Shown here: piece after piece, positions 35,022 through 46,455 of the stretch
How the letters are laid out: each line of letters opens with the position of its first letter
How positions within the stretch are numbered: position 1 is the first letter of the stretch
Origin: Eurosta solidaginis
Taxonomy: Eukaryota; Arthropoda; Insecta; Diptera; Tephritidae
Direction: 5' to 3'
DNA: 64,000 nucleotides
NCBI RefSeq assembly: GCF_040869045.1
Contig: NC_090319.1
Span: forward strand, 65,940,779-66,004,778
Notes under the pieces: model-generated
Database searches by the model: none
What the model was told of the DNA's origin: nothing
What the model saw: the letters and a program-made list of their open reading frames with translations, nothing else
Program-made: the position numbers and the translations under genes

Positions 35022-35954
35022 TTTTATTTTATATTTATCTTAAAAATCGTTTAGATATGTTCAAATTTCACCAAATGTTAACTGTATAGCATATATTGTT
35101 GTCTGAGAAAATCATAGATACCGGTGGTATATATAGTATATATCCCATACAACCGATTGTTCAGATAAGAAACTTTGCGCAATTTCTTCCCCATTTTAAC
35201 AGTTATAAGCTTCAAATTTCGCCGATTGCTTACGTATATAGTATGTATTGTTGTGTCAAAAAATCATAGAGATCGGTGATATATATAATATATATATGAT
35301 GGTATATATAGTATATATATATAGTATATATATATAGTATATACATTTTTTTACGATTTCGGCCCCATTTTAACAGCTAGAAGCTTCAAATTTCACCAAC
35401 TGCTTACGTGTATAGCATATATTGATGTCTGAAAAAATCATTGAGATCGGTGGTACACATACAACCGATTGTTCAGATAAGAAACTTTGCGCAATTTCTG
35501 CCCCGTTTTAACAGTTAGAAGCTTCAAATTTCACAAAATACTTATATTGTTGTCTGAAAAAATCATAGAGATCGGTCGAATATATATTATATACTTCATA
35601 TAAACTGTCATTTTGACCCCTTTTTTACGGCTAGAATCTTCAAAATTCATCAAATTTCATCAAATAGTTACGTTTTAGTCATATATTTTTGAAATACGTG
35701 ATTCGTAGTCATAGTTTTTACACGCAGACCACAAAAAACCTGAAACTTTGCATCCTCACACGAAGTACCTACCTGTTTTTTATTTTATATTTATCTTAAA
35801 AATCGTTAAAGTATGTAGATCTGTTCACTATATATTTCTTATCTTATACATCCGATTATTCGGAGATTACGAACAGGATAAGATTATTGTTCAGCCCCAT
35901 TCATGAAAGGTATGAAGTCTTCGGCACAGCCGAAGACAGTCCCGTTCTTACTAG
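35022..35954 (+). repeat. Array 2 tail with 3' hairpin terminus
   Basis: Collinear with 14906-15707 plus 20000-20175 of array 1 but without the nested copy A. It serves as the empty-site reference. Confidence 0.8.
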
Positions 35955-36044
35955 TTACCAACTATATTTATTCAGTGTTGCGCCATCTGGTGAAAATCAC
36001 TGATAATGCTGGATTTTTGTTTATTGCCAATTACTTTGTTTGAC

Positions 36045-36080
36045 ATTGTTCTGACCTTGAGCTCGATTTGAACCTTGAAT
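36045..36080 (-). repeat. 36-bp inverted repeat, right arm
   Basis: Reverse complement of 32111-32146 (one C/T difference). Followed directly by the 13-bp direct repeat at 36081. Confidence 0.85.
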
Positions 36081-36093
36081 GAAGTATTTTATA
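36081..36093. repeat. 13-bp direct repeat, right copy (candidate TSD)
   Basis: GAAGTATTTTATA, as at 32060-32072. Confidence 0.6.
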
Positions 36094-37039
36094 TTTATTT
36101 CAATACTTTTTCTTTTCTTTAGTATTAATAATTAAGATCTTGATGTAGATCTGAAAAGCTAGTTATTGCTTCTTTTCATGTGTCATAATGGCATTTCCTA
36201 ACAAAAAAAAAACACATTTACAATGTTAGATAATTCATTTACTTATTGACCATGAAAATGTTATTAACCACAAAAGTTGTTTACAAATGATTATTTGATT
36301 ATGAATATTTTGTTTTTGTTTTTATTTGCACGAGAAGCTTTTTACAGCTGAAATAGTGTGGGCACATAGGCTGGTAGTGACTGAATTTGAAGAAATTTTG
36401 TTTCTTTGTGATTGTCCGAATAGGTAATATTTAGACAAATATGTACATATGTTTTTCAATCAAAATATTGTTTAGTAACAAAATCGGATGTGTTCAAAAG
36501 TATATTTCATACATTTCGATTTTTTTTTTATAAATATAATTTGAACCGAAAAATCCAACTCAATATACTCAATTTTATTCATACAACAAAAACGTACATC
36601 TGCACCACCAAAAAGCACCATCTGTAAAGTAATCAGTTGGGGTCACCAAAAGTTCAAAAGTGTGGAAATCACTCGCCCAGGAAATCTCTGTCGATAATAA
36701 GCATGTAAATCAATTTTGTAGTAGCGCGTATTCCAGAGACCAAAGCTCACTGGAAAAGTATTTGAATTAAATACAAAACAAAAATATGAAAAGAAGTTCA
36801 TTTGAAATTTGGAAATCCAGAAAGACATACATAAATAATCCAGAAATTTACGATTGCAATATTTATATTCAATATCTGATTATCCCACAAAGCAAATCAT
36901 TCGAACTTACTGGGAGTACAACTTTTCTGAAGGAAACCCAACGTCCTTTCATCCTAAAAAATGTTACATTGATATATTTTGCAATCAATTTTTTTGTTGA
37001 TTTTGAAACTTGATCCGAATTTGCAGGAAATAAAACTCG
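36094..37039. other. No recognised feature
   Basis: AT-rich; the short frames on both strands lack recognisable motifs. Confidence 0.4.
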
Positions 37040-37290
37040 TCATAAAATCAATAAATTTTGAGTTGAGATAGGGTGTCTAAGAAAAATTGTTGAAGTCATT
37101 TGAAACAAATTCTAAGAAAGAGCGCTCCGCAATCAAATTCTGAAATAGGGCGTCCTTCACCCGAATTCATTTGAAACAAATTTAGAGAATGGGCGTTGTT
37201 TTATTAAGTTCTGAGTTAGATCTTTATTCAAATTCTAAGACAGGACGATTTAGAACTGACTGCACAGATAGGGTATTACTCGACTCATAA
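37040..37290. repeat. Degenerate minisatellite, GGGCGTTTTTGAAAC family (second locus)
   Basis: Words GAGATAGGGTG, TTGAAACAAATTCTAAGA, GAAATAGGGCGTCC and AATGGGCGTTG recur at about 30-35 bp. Same family as 1-215 and 44300-44470. Confidence 0.6.
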
Positions 37291-37568
37291 GTCGATATAT
37301 ATAAACGAACAATTTCTATAATCCCTTGTCGAATTGGGCTTGAAAATACACTGCTCTCGAAGTTGCGCCATCTTTCTTCAGAGTACGGAGAATGACGCTA
37401 CAGGAAGCACAACTCAGAAAGTGGTTTGTCTCCACACGAATTGTTCTCTACTGGGACATTGTGTGGTAATGTGGTCCATACGTTTTCTGTGTATTGCATT
37501 TGCGATATTTCCAATTCTTCAAACTTGTCCAGTTGTGTTTAAAAATAAAAATAAATGATAAATATGAC
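37291..37568. other. No recognised feature
   Basis: Short unannotatable stretch between the minisatellite and the TIR element. Confidence 0.4.
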
Positions 37569-38165
37569 GTCTAATGCGGCAGTTACCCACCAACGTGTGC
37601 CGTAAGTACGGTCGTTTGTCGTACGAAGCACGTTTGACCGAATTCTCAAGCCCGTAGGAATTAATGTGTGCGTCTGTGTACATGTACATAACATATTTGT
37701 GTGTGTATTGTTTACAACAAAGCACTGTTGCCATTGGCCAGTTTGCATGCATGCTTATGGAAACATCAACTTTTTCCAATTTAATTTTTGGTATTGTAAA
37801 AGGCCGGAATAAATATTAAATAAGTATAAATAGATTACATATTTATAATCTGCACTTTTACATAATTATTTCGAATTATTTTCACAATTTTTCAAACTTT
37901 AATTAGGTGTTTTTGCATAAAAGTGCAAACGGTCAAAAATTAGCGCACAAAAGTTTACTAGGCAACTCTGTCTAGTGAGAGAGCGATCAGCTGACACGTT
38001 CTTACGGAAAAAAATCAAAATTGTTTTGATTTCTACGTTCCGGACTACGTACGTACGGGCGTTGAACGTCGGTGAGTTTTCGTTTACATTGTACACTCAT
38101 AAGATAGGTCGTGTCAGCTGACACGTTTTTGGTACGTACGTTCGTGAGTAACTGCCGCATAAGAC
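37569..38165. mobile_element. TIR-bounded MITE-like element (597 bp)
   Basis: 28-bp inverted repeats (outer end GTCTAATGCGGCAGTTAC left; GTCTTATGCGGCAGTTAC right after reverse complement, three mismatches in 28). The inside has further ACGTACGTACG and CAGCTGACACG palindromic words. No transposase frame and no clear target duplication. Superfamily unknown. Confidence 0.7.
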
Positions 38166-40049
38166 TTGCCATATCAAGAATCAAATTGTACACGTGCATT
38201 GAGAAAATTGCGTGATCAAGCAAGCAACATCTGGCGTAGACAGTCCATTTCATATTTACATACTTATGTACTATATGATTATATCCGAGCAAAAATCGGG
38301 AGTGTTTAATGTAAGCTTTTAAAGAGTGCGCTGTCAAGTGTCTAATAGCAAAAAGGGATATCCCAGTGTAAACTTCGAGGGTTTTTCGTGGAAAATTTAA
38401 CTTCTGGACTAGGGATAGTTTGTTTTGAAGATGTAAAAGTGATGCAACGGTTTTGTCCTAGGACAACGCAAAAGTAATCACAACATATTTTTTATATGAA
38501 TTATTTTTAATTATGAGAGGGTCAACCTCACGGAAACCTCTTTACATACATGTACGGAGTTCTAGTGATTTTCACAGGGTATATGTCCGAATACATACGT
38601 AAATGCAGCTCATTCAATATATCACATTGAGTGGAAGAAAATACAGCTAAACGTAAAATATAGTAAATAAAATTTAAACTGTGCAAATACTATTTAAAAG
38701 AAAACACTTTAAATATACATTGGAATGTAAATGAAGTCACTTACAGCAGCGAACAGAAAAAAAGCAGTGGAAATTTTTATAAAATTTCGTCAATTAAATT
38801 TACTTTTATAGTTATAGGTCTCTTAAAACTTGCACTGATTTTTAAAAATTGTTTTCCTAAGGGTGTTTGTTTGACTAAAATTATCAGGCCTACAAAACTA
38901 CATATCCAAAACGTTCAGAGAATCCTAAATAAAAAGTTCAAAACTTTCTCGAATTTTCGATTTTTTTTTCCAAAAAGTTTTATGGATGGTTTGTATAGTT
39001 TTAGTTAGAAACTTTTTTCTGAATATAAACACTGGCACTGTCATTTTTCTGTTCACAGCTGTAGGTGCACAATTACGCATTGAATTGCTCGTTTTATAAG
39101 TCTGTGACATATTTCCTCCTCTAGTCTAAGTGTAAACATATTTATTTAAACAATAATAATTGCCCAGAGTTGACTAAGTGGACTTTGTACGATTTTTGTT
39201 TTGTAATAAAAAGTATATCGCTGCTAATATCGTGCTGTGACCGAAAAAGTACCCTAAAGGGCATTGTGAATAAGACAAGTGTGATATCTTCAGCATAGAC
39301 GTCCAAATAACTGTATGGACTGTATGCGTAACCATATTTAACATCCTGTCCAAACGGTAAAAAGTAGCCATCCTGAACGCCTGCTCAGGCATTTGATGGA
39401 TAAGATTGTTGTGTACACAATGCTAAAGAGTTTAGAGAGAATGTACATACTTCGACCGACAGTAGCTTAATTTGTACAGTTATCTCTTGTGTCTCAAGAG
39501 CAACCAAGAGTAGAATTCTTTAAATACTCCAACAACAGGAACAGCTACTGGTTTCTTTACATTTTATACCTTCCTCAGGGGAAACAAATTGTCAGACATT
39601 GGAGTAACTCCAACGCTGTATGGAAGACGAAGATCCATAATATTAAACCTTGAAATCTGTTGAAATTTTTTATTGAAGATTTTCAAATAATAAGAGGAAA
39701 AAAATCTTCATATTTTGTTGTTATTTATGAACGATCGACAGCAAAACTTGGATTTATATTAATGCTGAATACAAGGGAAACTAACAAGCGTATCCGCAAA
39801 TGTGCGGTAAACGAAAAAGGGCAGTAAAAAGGACACATCATTTTTTTTTTTTTGTCTCCACAATGACGATACTTCGATCCTTACAATCAAACGGGGACTC
39901 ATGGTTCTTCCGCATTAAGAGGAAGACATATCAGATAATTCAAAGGTGGACACATTATGTTATTCGTTAAAGGGGGATGCGGATATATATCAACTAATAA
40001 GCAGCTGAGTGCCACCTTTTGAAGGAATGGAATTGTATCGCAAATTCTT
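38166..40049. other. No recognised gene
   Basis: About 1.9 kb of AT-rich DNA with a T run at 39840-39853. Short frames at 38925-39392 show no motif. Confidence 0.4.
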
Positions 40050-40430
40050 GGACCATTTTGCGGCCACTTCGTGACTATTTCAGGATCACTACAAACACAC
40101 TTTGGGAATATTTTAAGGATCATTTCGAAACAATAATCGATGCAATTTTGGAGATGTTTTAGGGTGACTTAAAGATTATTTTCGGAATGTTTTGGGGACT
40201 ATTTTAGGACAGTTATTCTTCTTGTGTTTTTTTTTTTGCGATATTCGAGAAAATTTCGGGACCAATTTGGAGCAATTTTCGTTCACTTCAGGATTGTTTA
40301 AGGTATCATATCGGACTACTGCTGGATTATTTCGAAACTATTTTGAATTCATTTCAGGACAGTTACAGAATCATTTTAGGATCATTTCGGGATTATTTTC
40401 GGAATTATTTTGAATTTCAGAAAGACTTCC
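40050..40430. repeat. Degenerate 'TTTCGGGA' minisatellite (second locus)
   Basis: Words such as TTTCAGGATCACT, ATTTCGAAACAAT, ATTTCAGGACAGTT and ATTTCGGGATTATTT at about 15-20 bp spacing, same style as the CycG intron. Confidence 0.6.
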
Positions 40431-41373
40431 TCATAATTTTGAACTAAAAATCCAAAAATATTTTAAAGTTTTACGCATATACATGCCTTAGTTTTCCACC
40501 TTGTTGTGGAATCATTCAGCCTCCGAAAACTATATTACAAAAATGCACTTAATATAATAAAGCTGACGGCAAAGTGGAAGCGAGAAGAGTTGCTATAATA
40601 TAGATAATAATAGATAGAAAAACCTGCAAAATACTTCTTATGGAAAGTTCTAGAAGTTGTAAGAGTGCTAGAAACTTCTCAAGCTTATAAAATATATGAA
40701 AATAAAAATCGCTTCTCGCCTGGCATAGCTTCTAGCGAGCACTCTGACGCTAGCCTTAAAACCTGATGAAGTACTTTCTACTTTTAAATTAATGTGGCTT
40801 AATAATATGCGACGGTAAGCGAAAAGTGCAAATGCAACTGCTCTTAAAACAATTTCCAAAGATGTGAGTTTTTAATCACAAAATTAATAATTTGAGTTGA
40901 AGGTTAGAGAGATAATAAAAAAATAGAAAAAAATTATAAATTTAATATAAAAATTAATATTAACAAACGAAAATAAATAAAACAAATAAATGCAGAAGCT
41001 TAAGTAATAAAAAGTTTAAATTGTTAAATATTTTAACATGCACACAGAGAAAATAATAAATTAGACCAGAAACAAAAAACAAAAGATAGGAAAACGGTTA
41101 AGATATAAAAAGAAAGAAACAAAAATCAAAGAAAGATAAGAACAACCAAAAGACTTATTAAGCACTAATTATATAAACATCAGAAAAAGAATCCAAAAAT
41201 AATATAAAGCAAATAAAAAAAAAACATGAGAACAAAAACAAAAAAAATTCACATCCAAAGAAAAAAAAAAAATAAAGCGAGCAAAAAAACAAAGGTACGT
41301 AAATTAAAAAAGAAATAAAAATAAAGTGAGAAAAAAAAACAAAGATAAGTAAAGTAAAATAGAAAAGAAAAAA
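40431..41373. other. No gene; A-rich from about 40880
   Basis: From 40880 the + strand is dominated by A runs (AAATAAA, AAAAACAAA). The frame 41158-41376 (-) is a by-product of this composition. Confidence 0.5.
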
Positions 41374-43359
41374 CAAGTAAGGAAGGTTAAGTTCGGGTGT
41401 ATCCGAACATTACATACTCAGTTGAGTGCTATGGTGACAACATAAGGTAAAATAACCATGTAGGAAAATGAACCGATGAAAACCCTGGAATGTGTTCGTA
41501 TGACAGGTGTATCAAATGAAAGGAATTAAAGAGTATTTTATGAGGGAGTGAGCCATAGTTCTATAGGTGGACGCCATTTAGGCATATCGCCATAAAGGTG
41601 GACCAGGGGTGACACTAGAATGTGTTTGTGCGATATGGGTATCAAATTAAAGGTATTAATGAGGGTTTTAAAAGGGAGTGGTGGTAGTTGTATAGGTGGT
41701 TGCCTTTTCGAGATATCGCCATAAAGGTGTACCAGGGGTGACTCTAGAATACGTTTGTACAATATGGGTATCAAACGAAAGGTGCTAATGAGGTGACTAG
41801 ACTTTGTTTGTACGATATGGGTATCAAATAAAAGGTGTTAATGAGTATTTTTAAAGGGAGTGGGCCTTCGTTCTATAGGTGGTCGCCTTTTCGAGATATC
41901 GCCATAAAGGTGGACCAGGGGTGACTCTAGAATATGTGTGTACGATATGGGTATCAAATGAAAGGTGTTAATGAGAGTTTTAAAAGGGAGTGGTGGTAGT
42001 TGTATATGTGAAGGCGTTTTCCAGATATCGACCAAAATGTGGACCAGGGTGACCCATAACATCCTCTGTTGGATACCGCTAATTTATTTATATATGTAAT
42101 ATCTGCAAAGATTTCAAGGGTTCTTTATTTCGCCCTGCAGAACTTTTTCATTTTCTTCTACTTAATATGGTAAGTGTCACAACCATTTTACAAAGTTTTT
42201 TCCAAAGTTATATTTCGCGTCAATAAACCAATCCAATTACTATGTTTCATCCCTTTTTTCGTATTTGGTATAGAATTATGGCATTTTTTTCATTTTTCGT
42301 AATTTTCGATATCGAAAAAGTGGGCGTGGTCATAGTCGGATTTCGTTCATTTTTTATACCAAGATAAAGTGCGTTCAGATAAGTACGTGAACTAAGTTCA
42401 GTAAAGATATGTCGATTTTTGCTCTAGTTATCGTGTTAACGGCCATGCGGAAGGACAGACGGACAACCGTGTATAAAAACTGGGCGTGGCTTCAACCGAT
42501 TTCGCCCATTTTCACAGAAAACAGTTAGCGTCATAAAATCTATGCCCCTACCAATTTCAAAAGGATTGGTAAATTTTTGTTCGACTTATGGCATTAAAAG
42601 TATCCTAGACAAATTAAATGAAAAAGGGCGGAACCACGCCCATTTTTAAATTTTCTTTTATTTTTGTATTTTGTTGCACCATATCATTACTGGAGTTGAA
42701 TGTTGACATAATTTACTTATATAGTGTAAAGATATTAAATTTTTTGTTAAAATTTTACTTAAAAAAATTTTTTTTTTTAAAGTGGGCGTGGTCATACTCC
42801 GATTTCGCTAATTTTTATTAAGCGTACATATAGTAATAGGAGTAACGTTCCTGCCAAATTTCATCATGATATCTTCAACGACTGCCTAATTACAGCTTGC
42901 AAAAATTTTAAATTACCTTCTTTTAAAAGTGGGCGGTGCTAGCCCCATTGTCCAAAATTTTACTAATTTTCATCTCTGCGTCATAAGCTGAACTCACCTA
43001 CCGAATTTCATCGCTTTATCTGTCTTTGGTAATGAATTATTGCACTTTTTCGGTTTTTCGAAATTTTCGATATCGAAAAAGTGGGCGTGGTTATAGTCCG
43101 ATATCGTTCATTTTAAATAGTGATCTGAGATGAGTGCTCAGGAACCTACATACCTAATTTCATCAAGATACCTCAAAATTTACTCAAGTTATCGTGTTCA
43201 CGGACGGACGGACGGACATGGCTCAATCAAATTTTTTTTCGATCCTGATGATTTTGATATATGGAAGTCTATATCTATCTCGATTCCTTTATACCTGTAC
43301 AACCAACCGTTATGCAATCAAACTTAATATACTCTGTGAGCTCTGCTCAACTGAGTATA
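41374..43359 (-). mobile_element. Second Helentron-like family, copy B (1986 bp)
   Basis: On the - strand it runs from TATACTCAGTTGAG (43359 side) to CCTTACTTG at 41374, with the hairpin GTTCGG...CCGAAC just inside the 3' end. It contains about four ~127-bp tandem units (41520-42060) and the GGGCGTGG-rich body. A GGAC repeat lies at 43200-43217. Flanks are A on both sides, fitting T/T insertion. Confidence 0.8.
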
Positions 43360-44299
43360 AAAAGAAACCCAAAACAGGCCAACCAAAACAAGTATTTTGT
43401 ATGATTTTCAAATTACCAGCGCATAAAAATAAATATGAAACAAACAAGGTTGACTGACTGTTAATTCCGACAAACATAGATAAAAGTGCAACAACAAGCA
43501 CTTAGAGTACAGTGACTTTGAACACAAAGGTTAAGCGTTCGCTTCAAGCAGCGCACTTCATTTAAAGGCGATTTTATTTTCGATAATCACAACACTTAAT
43601 TAATTTGTATGTTTGCAATTTGCTTTAAGTCAAACATTGCTTAAGCGTTTAATTACAGTTATATTTATTTTTATTTTTGTAAAGCAAAACAGGTGTGTTT
43701 TTGGTGGAAGATAAGAAAAATTCGACACCAATCAATAACTGATTGGTTTCAGCATTCACGAATAAAGGTTTTCATGTTGACATGTATAAAGAAACGGTTG
43801 GCAGTCAAAATTATTATTGTTGTGTTAACTTCCAGCTAGAAAATAATCGGGGACAATTTATCCCTGTCTAGTTACATATACTCAATGATAGAAAACTCTG
43901 TCTGTAATCGCAAGTTTATGGGCAATAACAAATTCGGTATGGGTGCGTCATGGGGCCTGTCTAGTTTTCTCTAAGTTAAACCATATTCTGGATGGATTTA
44001 GAATTCTTTCTACATGCCTAAAAGGGCCTTTATTATTCTAGATGCACCTTGGGAAGAAAATTCTATCCAGGCGCAGTAGTGAACCCATATAATTTTTTCT
44101 AGATTATACTATGTATATAAACTTCTGGGCGTACGTCTCAATTGATGCATGCAGACCGCATCTCGAACGAACTTTTGTAAACAATTTGAATAATAATAAG
44201 GAAAAACACATATTTTCAAATAAAACCACTTCAACTTTGGCTTATAGGGAAAAAGCAAAAATCTTGAGCGTTTTCTTATAATCCGCGCTTAACGTCAAA
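43360..44299. other. No recognised gene
   Basis: AT-rich, no motif or repeat recognised. Confidence 0.4.
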
Positions 44300-44470
44300 A
44301 TGTATTGAGTTTATGCTCAGATAAGGCATTTTTGAAACAATTTCTGAGATAGGGCATTTTTCAACCGCATTCTGACACAGCGTTTTTCAAACAAATTTTG
44401 AACTTGGGTGGGTTTCTGAAGTTTTCTTAAATAGGGCGTTTTTGAAACGGCAGCAATCGGTATGTTCCAT
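44300..44470. repeat. Degenerate minisatellite, GGGCGTTTTTGAAAC family (third locus)
   Basis: AGATAAGGCATTTTTGAAAC, GAGATAGGGCATTTTTC and AATAGGGCGTTTTTGAAAC at about 35-bp spacing. Confidence 0.65.
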
Positions 44471-45489
44471 GGACCGAAAATGCAAACTGCCTGAATAGAA
44501 AATTCTATCTCATAAAGGAAGCAATATACATTATTTCTTAAGGAAAATTGTAAGAATTTGGCAGAGTGTCAGCAAATCGCCAAGCTTGTGAAATCACAGC
44601 CTTTCTGTTTGAGATTATTATGAGACTGAAATCTGAGCTCAAATGCAGAACTGGGTTTTAACAAACTTGATATTCAAAACAATTTCCATTTGTTTCTTTC
44701 ATTGGTTCTACGCTTGAAATGCAGTTGAGAAGAAAAACAAAGAAGAGGTTTCAGAGAATTTTAATTCATAAACAACATGAAACAAAGTTAGGCCCATGTG
44801 GTTCTTGAAAAATGTTAAATAAAAACTTATTACTTAAAAAAAATTTTAACAAGCCAACAATCAAGCAATTGTCTAAAAATAAATTTGCAGAGATGAATCA
44901 TAAAATATTGTGATTTGGCAACCCAACGAAAAAAAAATAAACCTACTTTTAAGCTTCCGTTTAAATGGTTTACTCAAAGTAGGCAGCAACAACAAAAGAA
45001 ATCCAACACAACCAAATTAAAAAAAACAGTTCAATAACCAAAAACCACTTACATTTCATTAGCGTACTAATAATGAAAACGTTTTAAGTATTATTTTTGC
45101 ATGGTTTTTTCTCATACCGCAATTAAATATTAAGGTAAAAAGTAGAGTTCATATAATACAAATATTTTCAATACCATTAATAATTTTAAATAGGCGCTGT
45201 CTGAGATGTCGAACAAGTTTGAACTTTACCAGCTTATGGGGGTAGTCAGCAATGATGAGAAATTTGCTTAATCGTTTTCAACACGCCAATGGATATATAT
45301 TTAGATTATTTGTATTATATTTAAATAATAATACGTTTTAAGCTGCATTTCAAATTAATGCGATGGATTTTCAAGTGCGTGCATAATTTAGAAAAATATA
45401 TTTAGTTAAAAATAGCTTTAGATGCAGAGATCAAAAATGTTTCAAAGACGCTTGCTGGTTAGGAAAATCAATGTAGTATTTGAAATAGA
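44471..45489. other. No recognised gene
   Basis: AT-rich with several A runs; nothing recognisable. Confidence 0.4.
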
Positions 45490-46455
45490 ATTTTTTCTTT
45501 CTCATCGTGTTTCTCTACTCGAATCCTAAAAAATATAGCTCCAAATATCGAACATAACATATGATTTAAGTAGCCTTCCTGAAATTATGCTTAATGGCGA
45601 TAAAATACTTTTTCATGATGCTGTCACCAATTTAGTATTCAAAATCAATTCAATTCAATCTGACCTGCACTAACCATATAAACTTTGTGGTTGGTAAAAT
45701 CTATAATATCCTTCGTAACTTATACAGAACTGCCTATTTATTACCGCGGGACGCTAAAATGAAGTTAGTCAAAGCTCTTATAATACCTCACATTTCTTAT
45801 GGAGAATTTATTTACGGTAGCCTTGATTCGCTGTCGCTTAATAAATTGCAGCTAGCCATAACCAATACTGCTCGCTTCGTATTTTCTAAGAGGAAATTTG
45901 ACCATATATCTTCGTGCGCTACCCAAATTCTCGGAAGCGACGTTTGTACTTTCCTAAAAATGAGAAATTTATGTTTCTTACACAAACTACTACATTTTCA
46001 ATATCCGCCTTACTTATTTAATAAACTATCTTTGTGTCAATCTACTCGGACTCTGAATCTATTGATCCCGAACTTTAAGTACGTTACATCCTCCAAAATG
46101 TTCTTTGTCAGCTCCAAGACGAAAGCAATTAGAAAAGCCAGATGTTTCAAACTAGCAGTAATATCCTTCCTTAATCCATAACTTATTTAATTATATAATT
46201 CTATCAACTTACTTTAAATTATATAATTCTATCATTGATTATTCAACTAATGGGCCAAATATTCTCCTTTCACAAAATGTACAATTAAAAATTAATAGAT
46301 TTTCTTTTTTAAATGTTATTATCTTCTTTACCTTTTATTCTTCAAGAAAACTCGTTTTTATATGTAACTTGTAGTTGCAATATCTGATTGATGTACATCT
46401 AAAAGACATAGTCTTACTTGTACAAATAAGTTCAAATAAATAAATAAATAAAAAA
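45490..46455 (+). mobile_element. 5'-truncated Jockey-like LINE, 3' end with A-rich tail
   Basis: RT C-terminal coding followed by an untranslated 3' part and the tail TAAATAAATAAATAAAAAA. The 5' edge is approximate and no target duplication was found. Confidence 0.75.
45525..46181 (+). pseudogene. Jockey-like reverse transcriptase C-terminus
   Basis: The long frame 45687-46181 reads KIYNILRNLYRTAYLLPRDA, LIIPHISYGEFIYGSLD, KLQLAITNTARFVFSKRK, DHISSCATQILGSDV and LHKLLHFQYPPYLFNKLSL, the usual C-terminus of Jockey-clade LINEs. The preceding piece, 45525-45686, is the same protein in another frame (LSSLPEIMLNGDKILF), so at least one frameshift has occurred. The RT catalytic core is missing. 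Confidence 0.82.

Larger units (their letters stand above)
32376..35954 (+). mobile_element. Composite Helentron/DINE-like element, array 2 (two tandem units plus tail)
   Basis: Same 5' end (TATACCTTTCATGAAA), units, tail, subterminal inverted repeat (35900-35913), hairpin (35917-35937) and terminus TTCTTACTAG followed by T as array 1. It has two units (32376-33627, 1252 bp; 33628-35021, about 1394 bp) instead of five. Unit 1 lacks one 152-bp monomer. The tail carries the unfilled site for copy A of the second family. It is inserted between T and T with no duplication. Confidence 0.78.
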
